A stretch of DNA of 64,000 bases, taken from NCBI GenBank assembly GCA_963815655.1, contig CAWFHK010000001.1, positions 1,550,001 to 1,614,000 on the forward strand. Reading direction: 5' to 3'. The notes under the pieces were generated by a model. It ran no database searches, was not told the DNA's origin, and saw only the letters and a program-made list of their open reading frames with translations. The position numbers and the translations under genes are program-made. Shown here piece after piece: positions 6,889 to 16,073 of the stretch. The DNA is from JAWOLE01 sp963815655 (GTDB taxonomy: Bacteria > Acidobacteriota > Thermoanaerobaculia > UBA5066 > Gp7-AA6). Numbering within the stretch: position 1 is the stretch's first letter; each line of letters starts with the position of its first letter.

Positions 6889-9084
6889 TCACTTCGGGAG
6901 CCTGATCTGGCCGTTGCCGATCGCCGTCGTCGGGGCGGCGCCGGCGGCCGCGCCCGGCTGGCTGTCGTAAACGACCACGCTTCCCTTCCAGACCTTCACT
7001 CGGATCTTGTCGGGTCCCCCGGCAGCCTTGCCGTCGTAGCAGACGATCAGGAAGCTGTACCCGCCCGTGCCGTTGACCTTCCCCTTCCCGCCGATGACGG
7101 CCGTCGGGTTCGTGACCACGAGCGAGTCCACAGACGTCGCGTCGAAGCTGAAGCCGGCCGCGTTGAAGTCGAACCCTCCGTCTCCCTTCGGCGTCCCGTT
7201 CTTGTTGAACTTCGCACCGAAGTCGAAGGAGAACTTCCCGGCCGCCGTCGCGTTGCCCGGGTAGTTGCCCGCCGCCGAGTTGAACCAGCCCGAGCCACGC
7301 ACCGCTCCCTTGCGGTCGAACATCTTCACCTTGTGCGTGTGCTTGATCCTCTTCCCCTTGTGCAGGATGTTGTGCGTGACCCCGACCTCCGTCCAAGTGC
7401 TGCCGACGTCGGTCAGCGTGAACTGCGTCGCGCTGTCGCCGTCCGCGACGGTCGTCGTGATCTCGGGCTCGTCGGGCACGAAGCCTTCCGGCGGGTTGAT
7501 CGAAGTCGTCACCTGCCACTCGCCGTCCGCCTCCATGATGAAGGGGTACAACTCGACGGTGTCGTTCCAATCCATGTAGTCCGGCGTCACGATCACCAGG
7601 TGGGTCCCCCAGTCCTCGTCGTCGCCGCACGGCACGACGTGGCCGTTGTAGAGGCGCACCTTCCGCAGCTTCACGTCCTTGTCCTGGTTGACCTTCAGGT
7701 TGTTGACCTGCTTGCCGGAGTAGAGCGCGTCCGGATCGTCGTCGTCGTTGTCCGGGAAGCCCGGAGGCGTCTTTCCGATGATCACGTAGTCCAGGTTCGG
7801 GTTGGTCCCGGTCGGCGGCGCGTCGATCTCGACGTTGCCGTTCTCGTCGGTGATGCCGCTCGCGATGAACGGGCACGTCTCGAAGATCGGGCCCCAGTGC
7901 TTGGGCTGCTTCGTCACGAACAGGTTGTCGGCGCACGAGGCTCCCCGGATGAACACCCGGATCGTGGCGCCCTCCACGAACACCTTGTGGTGGTGTGGAT
8001 GCTTCGAGTCGTCATCCACGTGGTGGACGATGTAAGTCACGTCCAGCGTCCCATGCGGGCCCGGCGTCGGCGTCTTCGTCGCCGTGGGCGTCTTCGTCGG
8101 CGTCGGGGTCTTCGTGGCCGTGAACACCGGCGACGGCGTGTTCGTCGGCGTCTTCGTCGGCGTGCTCGTCGGCGGCACCGGGGTGTTCGTCGGCGTCTTT
8201 GTCGGCGTGTTCGTCGGCGTGTTCGTCGGCGTCTTCGTCGGCGTGCTCGTCGGCGGCACCGGAGTCGGAGTCTTCGTCGCCGTGGCGACGTTCGTCGGCG
8301 TCGGCGACGCCGTCGGCAGACAGCGCACGGTGCAGAACAACCCGGGGCCCTGGTCGCTGTCGAGTATCCGCGCGCCGTAACGGACCCCCCCGGCGAACGA
8401 GAAGATGACGTTCCCGAAGTACGCGTCGCTCTGGTACGCGCACGGCGGGTTGTTCACCGTCAACGTCAGGGAGGAGTTCGGCGCGATGACAACCTGCACG
8501 TAGTCGAAGATCTCCTGGTTGTCGATGTTGTTGTCGTACTTCTTGTAGGTCGTCAACCCGATCAGGTAGCTGCAGGTCGCCTCGTGGTTCTGGAACGCCG
8601 CGCTGCTCGTCGTGGCGGTCGCGCTCATGACCGCGCTCAGGCCGCCTGAAGTGGGCGTGGACGCGCAACCGGCAGCCGGGGTGTAAGCCGGCGTCGGCAC
8701 CCGCGTCGGCGTTCCCGCCGGACAGAACTCGCCCGTCGGCGTGGGCGTCGGGGTCTGCGTCGGCGTATTCGTCGGCGTCCTGGTCGACGTGCTCGTCGGC
8801 GGCACCGGCGTGTTCGTCGGCGTATTCGTCGGCGTGTTCGTGAAGGTATTCGTCGCCGTCGGCGTGTTGGTCGGAGTCTCCGTCGGCGTGTTCGTGAATG
8901 TGTTCGTTACCGTCGGCGTGTTCGTCGGCGTGTTCGTGAAGGTATTCGTCGCCGTCGGCGTGCTCGTCGGGGTGTCCGTCGGCGTGTTGGTGGCCGTCGG
9001 CGTATTCGATGGGGTATTCGTCGGCGTGTTCGTCGGCGTCACCGTCGGCGTCTCAGTCGGCGTATGGGTGAACGTGTTGGTCAC
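6889..9084 (-). CDS. C-terminal part of a giant Thr-Pro exoprotein (post-COAP-1-type C-terminus)
   Basis: The frame is open up to about 9655; the listed start is an arbitrary ATG inside the linker. The order is a Thr-Pro linker, a domain with YLIGLTTYKKYDNNIDNQEI, Cys-paired ends and a beta-sandwich feel, a second linker, a region with a His/Asp-rich segment (HHVDDDSKHPHHH), then a C-terminal domain. That last domain ends GKGKVNGTGGYSFLIVCYDG, RVKVWKGSVVVYDSQPG and GNGQIRLPK, strongly like the post-COAP-1 domain of choice-of-anchor proteins. It is almost certainly the 3' part of one gene with the two entries upstream, split by indels in the linker DNA (see findings). Extracellular; function unknown. 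Confidence 0.75.
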   Translation of the reverse strand: MTNTFTHTPTETPTVTPTNTPTNTPSNTPTATNTPTDTPTSTPTATNTFTNTPTNTPTVTNTFTNTPTETPTNTPTATNTFTNTPTNTPTNTPVPPTSTSTRTPTNTPTQTPTPTPTGEFCPAGTPTRVPTPAYTPAAGCASTPTSGGLSAVMSATATTSSAAFQNHEATCSYLIGLTTYKKYDNNIDNQEIFDYVQVVIAPNSSLTLTVNNPPCAYQSDAYFGNVIFSFAGGVRYGARILDSDQGPGLFCTVRCLPTASPTPTNVATATKTPTPVPPTSTPTKTPTNTPTNTPTKTPTNTPVPPTSTPTKTPTNTPSPVFTATKTPTPTKTPTATKTPTPGPHGTLDVTYIVHHVDDDSKHPHHHKVFVEGATIRVFIRGASCADNLFVTKQPKHWGPIFETCPFIASGITDENGNVEIDAPPTGTNPNLDYVIIGKTPPGFPDNDDDDPDALYSGKQVNNLKVNQDKDVKLRKVRLYNGHVVPCGDDEDWGTHLVIVTPDYMDWNDTVELYPFIMEADGEWQVTTSINPPEGFVPDEPEITTTVADGDSATQFTLTDVGSTWTEVGVTHNILHKGKRIKHTHKVKMFDRKGAVRGSGWFNSAAGNYPGNATAAGKFSFDFGAKFNKNGTPKGDGGFDFNAAGFSFDATSVDSLVVTNPTAVIGGKGKVNGTGGYSFLIVCYDGKAAGGPDKIRVKVWKGSVVVYDSQPGAAAGAAPTTAIGNGQIRLPK
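8064..8310 (-). repeat. Thr-Pro linker DNA repeat array 2
   Basis: Repeats of CGTCGGCGTCTTCGTCGG type encode KTPTNTPTNTP. No frame disruption is present in this short array. Confidence 0.85.
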
Positions 9085-10255
9085 CGTCGGCGTGTGAGTC
9101 GGCGTATCCGTCGGGGTGTTCGTCGGCGTATTCGACGGCGTGTTCGAAGGCGTGTACGTGTGCGTCGGCGTATTCGTCGGCGTGTCCGTCGGAGTGCTCG
9201 TCGGCGTTTCCGTCGGAGTGTTCGTCGGCGTATTCGTCGGCGTGTTGCTCGGGGTGCTCGTCGCCGTCGGCGTGTGGGTCGGCGTATTCGTCGGCGTGTC
9301 CGTCGGCGTATTCGTTGGGGTGTTCGTCGGCGTATTCGTCGGCGTGTTGCTCGGGGTGCTCGTCGCCGTCGGCGTGTGGGTCGGCGTATTCGTCGGCGTA
9401 TTCGTTGGCGTGTCCGTCGGCGTATTCGTTGGGGTGTTCGTCGGCGTATTCGTCGGCGTGTTGCTCGGGGTGCTCGTCGCCGTCGGCGTGTGGGTCGGCG
9501 TGTTCGTCGGCGTATTCGTCGGCGTGTCCGTCGGCGTATTCGTTGGGGTGTTCGTCGGCGTATTCGTCGGCGTGTTGCTCGGGGTGCTCGTCGCCGTCGG
9601 CGTGTGGGTCGGCGTATTCGTCGGAGTGTCCGTCGGAGTGCTCGTCGGCGTATTCCGTCGGAGTGTTCGTCGGCGTATTCGTCGGCGTGTTGCTCGGAGT
9701 GCTCGTCGCCGTCGGTGTGTTGGTCGGAGTGTTGGTCGGCGTATTCGTTGGCGTGTCCGTCGGCGTATTCGTTGGGGTGTTCGTCGGCGTATTCGTCGGC
9801 GTGTCGGTCGGAGTGGCGGTCGGCGTATTCGTCGGAGTATTGGTCGGCGTGTTCGTCGGCGTGTTCGACGGGGTGAACGTGTTCGTCGGCGTGTGCGTCG
9901 GCGTATCCGTCGGAGTCGCCGTCGGCGTGTTCGTCGGCGTGTTCGTCGGCGTGTTGGTCGGCGTGTTGCGTCGGCGTGTTGGTCGGCGTATTGGTCGGCG
10001 TGTTCGTCGGCGTATCGGTCGGCGTCGCCGTCGGCGTGTTCGTCGGCGTATTGGTCGGAGTGTTCGTCGGCGTATCCGTCGGCGTCGCCGTCGGCGTGTT
10101 CGTCGGCGTATTGGTCGGAGTGTTCGTCGGCGTATTGGTCGGCGTGTCCGTCGGCGTCGCCGTCGGCGTGTTGGTAGGAGTATTCGTCGGCGTGCTGGTC
10201 GGCGTGTCCGTCGGCGTGTTTGTCGCGGTGTTGGTCGGAGTCGGCGTCGGAGTGG
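8735..10255 (-). repeat. Thr-Pro linker DNA repeat array 3, with 114-bp units and two indels
   Basis: This is the longest repeat tract in the window. Units of 114 bp start at 9347, 9461 and 9575, with a 102-bp variant from 9245; each contains TTGCTCGGGGTGCTCGTCGC. Single-base insertions relative to the repeat consensus at about 9655 (ATTCCGTC) and 9969 (TTGCGTC) change the Thr-Pro frame. Confidence 0.9.
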
Positions 10256-10799
10256 GGCAGACGCCGCCGAAGGTCCAGCCCGTCGTCCGGTTGTACGGGA
10301 TCTGGATTATCGAGTCCCCCTCGGCGCCAAACGGGCCGTCGTATTCGATGCGGCCGTCGGTGGCCGTTCCCGACGTGACGTCGATCTCGACCGTCGCCTT
10401 GAGCTGGTGCCCGACCGGGATCGTGTAGTCCGCCCCGAGACCGGCGCCTGCTCCCGTGCTGACCTTCTGCGGGTTGCTCACGTTGATGGTCGCGCTGTTG
10501 GTCCCCGTGGAGAGGAGCGCCGTCTGCGCCCCGGTGTTCGGGTCGTAGTCGAAGAACGTCGCGCTGACGTTGACGATGATGTCCGCGCCCGGCCCGGCCG
10601 GGAGGTTGTTGATCCAGACCGCCGCGTTGCCGGTGTCGCCGGTCAGGAGATTCTCGGCGATGCTCAGGGGCGTCGAGTAGAAGTCGAAGCTGTTCGCCGC
10701 GCCCGTCAGGCTCTCCGCGGTGGCGCTCGTGCCGTACGTCGTGTCAATGATCCGGCTCGAGCTGCCCGTGAAGGTGCAGGTGCTGCCGGTCCGGAGCAC
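9081..10799 (-). CDS. Middle part of the giant Thr-Pro exoprotein (out of frame with its neighbours)
   Basis: A well-formed domain of about 180 aa (TCTFTGSSSRIIDTTYGTSA...GDSIIQIPYNRTTGWTFGG) is followed by a Thr-Pro linker. After about 9969 the frame slips to His-Ala-Asp repeats, and after about 9655 to Arg repeats. The domain itself has no internal stops and normal codon use, so it is real protein-coding sequence. In this assembly it is connected in frame neither to the N-terminal part nor to the C-terminal part. It has no credible start of its own: no signal peptide, and its ATG lies inside the domain. No family recognised. Confidence 0.65.
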   Translation of the reverse strand: MLRTGSTCTFTGSSSRIIDTTYGTSATAESLTGAANSFDFYSTPLSIAENLLTGDTGNAAVWINNLPAGPGADIIVNVSATFFDYDPNTGAQTALLSTGTNSATINVSNPQKVSTGAGAGLGADYTIPVGHQLKATVEIDVTSGTATDGRIEYDGPFGAEGDSIIQIPYNRTTGWTFGGVCPTPTPTPTNTATNTPTDTPTSTPTNTPTNTPTATPTDTPTNTPTNTPTNTPTNTPTATPTDTPTNTPTNTPTNTPTATPTDTPTNTPTNTPTNTPTQHADQHADEHADEHADGDSDGYADAHADEHVHPVEHADEHADQYSDEYADRHSDRHADEYADEHPNEYADGHANEYADQHSDQHTDGDEHSEQHADEYADEHSDGIRRRALRRTLRRIRRPTRRRRRAPRATRRRIRRRTPQRIRRRTRRRIRRRTRRPTRRRRRAPRATRRRIRRRTPQRIRRRTRQRIRRRIRRPTRRRRRAPRATRRRIRRRTPQRIRRRTRRRIRRPTRRRRRAPRATRRRIRRRTLRRKRRRALRRTRRRIRRRTRTRLRTRRRIRRRTPRRIRRLTRRR

Positions 10800-13700
10800 C
10801 AGGTTGCTCGGCAGCGGCGTCGGCGTCGCCGTCGGCGTGTTCGTCGGCGTGAACGACGGAGTGTTCGACGGAGTGAACGTCGGAGTGTTCGTCGGCGTGT
10901 CCGTCGGGGTGTTCGTCGGGGTATCGGTCGGCGTGTTCGTCGGCGTGTTCGTCGGCGTATTCGTCGGCGTCGCCGTCGGCGTGTCCGTCGGAGTGTGCGT
11001 CGGCGTGTCCGTCGGAGTCGCCGTCGGCGTATTGGTCGGCGTGTTCGACGGCGTGAACGTGTTCGTCGGCGTGTGCGTCGGCGTATCGTCGGAGTCGCCG
11101 TCGGCGTATTGGTCGGAGTGTTCGTCGGCGTATCCGTCGGCGTGCCGTCGGCGTGTTCGTCGGCGTATTGGTCGGCGTGTTCGTCGGCGTATCCGTCGGG
11201 GTCGCCGTCGGCGTCGCCGTCGGCGTGTTGGTAGGAGTATTCGTCGGCGTGTTCGTCGGCGGGCTGGTCGGTGTGTTCGTCGGGGTATCCGTCACCGCCG
11301 GCGTCGGGGTCCCGCACGCGGTCTGGAAGTTCCAGTTCGCTCCGTTGTTCCCGGAGTCCGTTCCGCTCTGTACGGTGATGGAAGCTGTCCCGGCTTGATC
11401 CTTGACGTCCGCGTCCACGAGATCGAAAGTGCCGCCTCCCGACCAGGACCGCTGCGTGCCCGTGGTCGTCGAGCGAATGAGGCTGTTGTCCGCCTCGCCG
11501 CAGGCCGCGGTCGTGCCGTTCAGCGAGAGGGTGCCCGCGTTGGAAACGCCGCCGGCACCGACCGTCAGGGTGAACGCTCCGATCTTCTGGAAGGTCGCGC
11601 CGGTGAGGACGCTCAGGATGCCGTTCGTCGTGATGGCGGCGTTCGTCGCGGTGACGGCGCCGGCGGTGTTGCTGATGGTGAGGTTGTTGACGGTTGCCGG
11701 CAACCCGTTCCCGGTCGCCTGGGCGGCGATGCCGTTGTAGGTGTAGTTGGCCGCGGTATTGAAGGCCCTCGTTCCGGTGTTCTGGACGTTGCCTGTCGCC
11801 CCGGAGGTCGTGATACCGGCGGTCGAGCCGATCTGGAGGTTGCCGCCAGCTAGGAGTTCGAAGTTGTTACCGGCCACCTTCGCACTCGGCCCCAGAATCA
11901 AGGTACCGCCCGCAGCATCGACGACGCAGTTTTCCCCGCCGCTATTGGTTACCGCCGCCGAGCCGCAAACGCGCACCGAGCCCGAGCCGAGAGCGCTGAT
12001 CGCCGAGGTGTCGGCGAGAGTAACGGTGCCGCCACCATTGACGACGATGACCGTCCCGCCGTTTCCACGAGTTCCGGTGACGGTGCCACTTCCCGAAAGG
12101 GAAAGGCTGCCGCCCGACTTGACCAAGAGGTCCGAGACGGCCGACAGCGCGATGCTTCCGGACACGTTGACCTGGCCGCCCGAATTGATCGTGAGATCGG
12201 TCGTGGACCCGCTGACCGAGCCGTTGACGGTCAGCACGCCGGGCGAATTCACTGTCAGCGAAAGACCTACGGTGTTTGTGCCGACAACCGAGCCGCCGGC
12301 GTCAACCGTCAGGGTCCCGGTAATCGTTACGGGCGGAGAGGCCGGCCCATTTCCACCACCGCCGCTCAAGACGCCGCCCGACGCTACGCTACCGGTCCCG
12401 GCGACGGAGAGACTCGAGAAGCCGTTCAGCGCAAGGGTGCCATTCACGAGGAAACTGCCGTTGACAACCATGGCGGTGCTGGGGTTTGCTCCTGGTCCAA
12501 AGGTCAGCATCCCGCTGCTCCCGACCACGAGGCTGCCTCCGGAATCGACCGTCAGCGCTTTCGACGTCGAGACTGTCGTCACCGTGATCGTGTGAGGGCT
12601 CCGGATCTGGATCCCTATCGCGTTGTCCGAGGGCAGAGACGTGGCCGCGCCGTAAACGGTGGCTGTGCAGGCGCCGGCCGGTGCCGGAGTGCCCTCCTGC
12701 CAGTTGCTGAACTCGTTCCAGTTGCCGGTTGTGAGGCTTCGGAAGCAGTTGGCCGCGTTCGCGGTCACGTTCTGAACTACGGTGCCAATGCTTCCGATGT
12801 AGTTGTCATCCCCGCTGTAGGTCGCGCTGACGGTCGTGTTGCCGGTGGCCAGACTTGAGGTCGTGCAGGTCGCCGAACCCGCCACAACCGGAGCGTTCGT
12901 GCAGATCGTTCCGGCGCCATTGTTGCCGGTGAACGTCACTGTCCCCGTCGGGGTTCCGGTTCCAAAGCCGGATCCGGCCACGGGCGACATCGTCGCCGTG
13001 AACGTGACGGGTCGCCCCTCCTTGGTCGGACTGCCGTCGGAGGTCACCCCTGCCGTGGTGTTGCTCTTTCCCTTGAACGCGGCGATCTGGCCGCGCCACG
13101 GGGGCGTGTTGTTGATCGTCATGCTCGTGGTGAGCTGCGCGCTGTCCTTCCGGTCCATCGATTGCGAGTTGATCCGCTGGTTGTTGTTGGTAGCGGTGCC
13201 CCCGCCGTTGATCTGGTTTGTGCTCGTTTCAATAAAGAAACCGTTTGATGGTGACCCGCTGTATGTCGCGGTCACGGATCCACCATTGGCGGCCAGACCG
13301 GCGATGAGGAGGTCAGCCGAGGAGCCGGACGTCGGAGCGACTGTCCCGGAAGATACCGCGTTGCTGGTGCCTGTGGCACTCCCGCTCCCATCGAAGGGAT
13401 CGCCGGTCGGCAGGACCCCGGTGAATTCGTAGATTGTCATCGTCGCCGTGGTCCCGACGCCGGTTACGGTGGTCGTCGCAGCGCCGGCAGTCACTATGTT
13501 TTCTGTGACGGTTATTGTCGTCCCACCGCTCCCAGTGATGTTCGAAATGGTGAAGGGCCCCGGGTTGGATGGACTCGTAGTCGTAATCGTCTGCCCCATT
13601 CCAAAGCCGGCCGCTGTAAGACCAATGCCAGCCGTGCCGGTGATCGTGTGAGAAGCCGTAAAAGTGAACGACCCCGTCAACGAGAACGTCGCGCCGCTGA

Positions 13701-14625
13701 AAGCCGCCACGACCGACGTCGGTTCGCTAGGCCCCGCGAGCTTGTAGAAGATCCCCTGGGTCGGCCCACCGGACTGATTGATGGCCGTTGACCAGCCGGA
13801 AGAAGTCATGCTCGTCGTATTCGATTGAAAGCTGCCGACGATAGCGACGAGAAGGTTGTTCTGCGTCGGAGCCGAACCATAGGCCGTCGTCAATGACGTC
13901 ACGTCCGTTTGGAGCGACTGGTTGGACACCTTCTGCACCATGGTGTAGGTGGAGTCCGCGAACACCTGCTCGGCGGAGAGACCCGAAGACTGCCCTGTCG
14001 CGGTTATAGACAGAATCGTGCGCAGGTCCTCCGGTCCGGGCGAGAAATCAATGTTGACGAAGGAGCCCGTTGCGTCCGCGACGGCGCTGTAGGAGCGGTC
14101 CGCCGCTCCTCCGGGGTAGACCTGCCGGACCAGGAGGCTGATCGTCTCGAGGGGCTGGAAGCCGCGGCCCGAGATCATGACCTCCGCGCCGGGCATGTAG
14201 TCCAGCTTGTCGGTCATCACGTAGATGCCGTTGCTGAACGACGTCATTGCCAGGGAGATGCCCTCGGCGGTGACGGCCTGAATGGAGTAGTCGCCGGTGA
14301 CCGATCCCAACGCGTACGAGTAAGAGAGGTTCCCGGCGCCGTCCGTCGTCGCCGGATTGTTCTCCGAGGTTCCGTCGGGAAGGTTCACGAGCATCGAGAC
14401 GTCGGTTGACGGCGCGTAGCCGCTCCCGGTCACGGCGACGGATTCGCCGGGCAGGTAGTGCGGCATATCGGTCTGGAGGGTCTCGTAGTGCGTCTGCGAG
14501 GCTGACTGCACGCTCGCCACTGAGGCGCTGCTCGCCTGCGAGGAGCTCTGGTACGCGGCCAGCAGAACTGCCACGACGGCGAGCAGTCCCTTCCACGCGG
14601 GCGTCCGTTTCAATAGAGCTGTCAT
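10744..14625 (-). CDS. N-terminal part of the giant Thr-Pro exoprotein (two Ig-like modules, large beta-rich passenger)
   Basis: ATG 14625 follows AAGGACAGG and encodes a signal peptide (WKGLLAVVAVLLAAYQ). Two Ig-like modules follow (YLPGESVAVTGSGYAPSTDV; MPGAEVMISGRGFQPLETIS), then a roughly 300-aa region shared with the 3203-aa protein (GQTITTTSPSNPGPFTI). Next come a Big_5-like Ig repeat (EGRPVTFTATMSP...VSATYSGDDNYIGS) and a long Gly/Ser/Thr/Val repeat region (LTVDSGGSLVVGSSGMLTFG) resembling autotransporter-type beta-helix strands. From about residue 1100 it enters a Thr-Pro linker. The correct frame is lost at about 11144, and a nonsense tail of Arg and His-Ala-Asp repeats runs to 10744. 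The real protein probably continues to 6889. Confidence 0.85.
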   Translation of the reverse strand: MTALLKRTPAWKGLLAVVAVLLAAYQSSSQASSASVASVQSASQTHYETLQTDMPHYLPGESVAVTGSGYAPSTDVSMLVNLPDGTSENNPATTDGAGNLSYSYALGSVTGDYSIQAVTAEGISLAMTSFSNGIYVMTDKLDYMPGAEVMISGRGFQPLETISLLVRQVYPGGAADRSYSAVADATGSFVNIDFSPGPEDLRTILSITATGQSSGLSAEQVFADSTYTMVQKVSNQSLQTDVTSLTTAYGSAPTQNNLLVAIVGSFQSNTTSMTSSGWSTAINQSGGPTQGIFYKLAGPSEPTSVVAAFSGATFSLTGSFTFTASHTITGTAGIGLTAAGFGMGQTITTTSPSNPGPFTISNITGSGGTTITVTENIVTAGAATTTVTGVGTTATMTIYEFTGVLPTGDPFDGSGSATGTSNAVSSGTVAPTSGSSADLLIAGLAANGGSVTATYSGSPSNGFFIETSTNQINGGGTATNNNQRINSQSMDRKDSAQLTTSMTINNTPPWRGQIAAFKGKSNTTAGVTSDGSPTKEGRPVTFTATMSPVAGSGFGTGTPTGTVTFTGNNGAGTICTNAPVVAGSATCTTSSLATGNTTVSATYSGDDNYIGSIGTVVQNVTANAANCFRSLTTGNWNEFSNWQEGTPAPAGACTATVYGAATSLPSDNAIGIQIRSPHTITVTTVSTSKALTVDSGGSLVVGSSGMLTFGPGANPSTAMVVNGSFLVNGTLALNGFSSLSVAGTGSVASGGVLSGGGGNGPASPPVTITGTLTVDAGGSVVGTNTVGLSLTVNSPGVLTVNGSVSGSTTDLTINSGGQVNVSGSIALSAVSDLLVKSGGSLSLSGSGTVTGTRGNGGTVIVVNGGGTVTLADTSAISALGSGSVRVCGSAAVTNSGGENCVVDAAGGTLILGPSAKVAGNNFELLAGGNLQIGSTAGITTSGATGNVQNTGTRAFNTAANYTYNGIAAQATGNGLPATVNNLTISNTAGAVTATNAAITTNGILSVLTGATFQKIGAFTLTVGAGGVSNAGTLSLNGTTAACGEADNSLIRSTTTGTQRSWSGGGTFDLVDADVKDQAGTASITVQSGTDSGNNGANWNFQTACGTPTPAVTDTPTNTPTSPPTNTPTNTPTNTPTATPTATPTDTPTNTPTNTPTNTPTARRRIRRRTLRPIRRRRLRRYADAHADEHVHAVEHADQYADGDSDGHADAHSDGHADGDADEYADEHADEHADRYPDEHPDGHADEHSDVHSVEHSVVHADEHADGDADAAAEQPGAPDRQHLHLHGQLEPDH
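10805..11290 (-). repeat. Thr-Pro linker DNA repeat array 4, with two single-base deletions
   Basis: Repeat units encode NTPTATPT. Relative to the unit consensus one base is missing at about 11087 (TATCGTC for TATCCGTC) and another at about 11144 (GTGCCGTC for GTGTCCGTC). Together they shift the frame by two. Confidence 0.85.
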
Positions 14626-14716
14626 GATGCTGACCTGTCCTTCTGCCGCAGGGCGCGCGCAATCAATGAACCAAGGCTGTGATCGCTTTCGGTTTTGTCG
14701 GATTTTCCGGGAGTGT

Positions 14717-14759
14717 GTTGTAGCGTGTTTGGTGAGAATCCGTCAATTGGACAATGGTC
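14717..14759 (-). promoter_or_regulatory. Promoter/operator of the shared GAC-N4-GTC class
   Basis: Minus strand: GACCATTGTC (14750-14759), CAA, TTGACG (14741-14746), an 18-bp spacer, TACAAC (14717-14722). It lies about 90 nt before the ATG at 14625. Confidence 0.75.
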
Positions 14760-15440
14760 TGTCAGACTTTTGTCGGGGTTCGGAACAGATCGATGGGATT
14801 CGAGGAGGAGGGCGAGGCGGCGGCGCACGGACGGTCCGTCGAGGATCGGCTTTCGCCGCGATCGGGCCGGGGCGGCCGAGTATTCCCGCGCGACATCCTG
14901 CACCTGGAGGATCCGCAACCTCAAACCTCCTCTTGTCTCAGAACCGGGTAACACGCCACTGCGGAGCAACTGCCGTGCCGTGACTCTGAAAATCGGAGGA
15001 AGAGGCCGGCCGCGCTCGCTCCAAGCCTGCCCAAGTGGCCAGATGCAGGTCAATTAGCTGTCCGGAAGAACAGGTGCTCCCCCGCCTCCCCGCTCCAGTC
15101 TCCGGGCACTCCCTGACACTTTTTCGATTCCGTTCCCGCGCCAGATGCCGAAAAACGGTGCCAGGGAGTGCCTGGTGTCTCAACCCCAACCGGCTCAGAA
15201 CCTTAGACTAAAGTCGTAGAACGTCCGGTGAGCCGGGATCTCTCCGGGGGACCCGCCTGCCGCGGCCTTCCCGGCTGCCGGCCGAACGCCCCGGAGCCCA
15301 CCCGCGCGGCACGCGGACTCCCAGCCCGAGCCGCCATTCTGTCTTGGGGCCATGCTTACATTTTACGCCGTGCGAGCCCCTGGCTCGTGGGAGACCCCTC
15401 ATCCTGTCGGCGGGGAACAACGGCGCTTCGCATGGTATAT
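14760..15440. other. Gene-free region with an inverted repeat and an orphan operator-like site
   Basis: No convincing gene on either strand. Bases 15107-15172 form a long imperfect palindrome (GGCACTCCCTGACACTTTTTCG against CGAAAAACGGTGCCAGGGAGTGCC). At 15206-15215 there is a GAC-N4-GTC site followed by TAA on the minus strand, but no usable -35. A block at 15343-15370 (GGGGCCATGCTTACATTTTACGC) recurs in variant form at 16096-16120. Confidence 0.5.
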
Positions 15441-15448
15441 TTTCCGAT

Positions 15449-15480
15449 GATATCGATATCGGATATCGATATCAGATATC
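15449..15480 (+). promoter_or_regulatory. mazEF operator: five GATATC palindromes
   Basis: GATATC occurs at 15449, 15455, 15462, 15468 and 15475, the first four forming a large dyad. A TATATT -10 candidate (15436-15441) lies just upstream and a GAGAGGTGA ribosome site just downstream. Autorepression by the MazEF complex at this site is expected for the family. Confidence 0.75.
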
Positions 15481-15493
15481 AGAGAGGTGACCC

Positions 15494-15730
15494 ATGGCGG
15501 CTATTTCCCTGAAGCTCCCTGACGAGCTGGCCGAGGAGAGCGGACGGTATGCGGACGCACTGAAACTGTCGCGCTCGGAATACATTCGACGGGCCGTCGA
15601 GGAGATGAACAGGAAGACACGAGCCCGGCTTCGCGCGAGCCGGCTCGCCGAAGCGTCGCGGAGGGTCCGCAAGGAGAGCATGCGAGTCAACGCGGAGTTT
15701 TCCGCGATCGAACGAGATCCCGATGCCTGA
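15494..15730 (+). CDS. mazE: RHH antitoxin of a MazEF-type module
   Basis: The 78-aa protein has an N-terminal ribbon-helix-helix (ISLKLPDELAEESGRYADAL...SRSEYIRRAVEEM) for DNA binding. A charged C-terminal helix ends FSAIERDPDA, the part that normally wraps the toxin. It overlaps the MazF gene by 8 nt (GATGCCTGA). A decayed duplicate of the pair is at 26.6 kb. Confidence 0.85.
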   Translation: MAAISLKLPDELAEESGRYADALKLSRSEYIRRAVEEMNRKTRARLRASRLAEASRRVRKESMRVNAEFSAIERDPDA

Positions 15731-16073
15731 CCGCGGGGAGGTATGGCTTGCGGACCTGAATCCCCGGCATGGGACCGAGCCCGGCAAGACGCGCCCTGTC
15801 CTCGTGATCCAGGCGCAAGCGCTCCTGGAGTGCGGCCACCCCTCGACGATCATCATTCCGCTGACTTCGACTCTCGAGGAGGATGCCGAGCCGCTGCGGG
15901 TTCGAGTTCCTGCCTCCGGGCGGCTGCGCCGCCAGTCGGACCTTCTCGTCGATCAGATCCGCGCAATCGACAACCGCCGGCTCATCAAGGGGCCCATGAC
16001 TCGCCTTCCGAAGGGCCTGATGACGAAAGTGGAAACCGCGATTGCCGAGGTGCTGGATCTCGTGGAGGGCTGA
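15723..16073 (+). CDS. mazF: MazF/PemK-family endoribonuclease toxin
   Basis: The 116-aa toxin starts RGEVWLADLNPRHGTEPGKT, followed by RPVLVIQ, the PemK/MazF signature with the catalytic Arg (RPVLV). IIIPLTSTL, SDLLVDQIRAID and MTKVETAIAEVL follow in the family order. It cleaves single-stranded RNA and is held inactive by the antitoxin encoded just upstream. Full family length and no defects, so probably active. Confidence 0.9.
   Translation: MPDRGEVWLADLNPRHGTEPGKTRPVLVIQAQALLECGHPSTIIIPLTSTLEEDAEPLRVRVPASGRLRRQSDLLVDQIRAIDNRRLIKGPMTRLPKGLMTKVETAIAEVLDLVEG

Noticed and set aside
8735..11290. CRISPR-like repeat arrays
   Set aside because: Units are 6-12 bp with no spacers, no cas genes lie nearby, and the repeats are in frame with proteins.
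14938..15189. Genes in the 14.7-15.2 kb gap
   Set aside because: Overlapping frames on both strands have no homology, no ribosome sites, and cross an inverted repeat.
15206..15215. Eighth GAC-N4-GTC promoter
   Set aside because: GAC-TTTA-GTC-TAA is present but the following bases (GGTTCT) are not a -35 and no minus-strand gene starts close enough.
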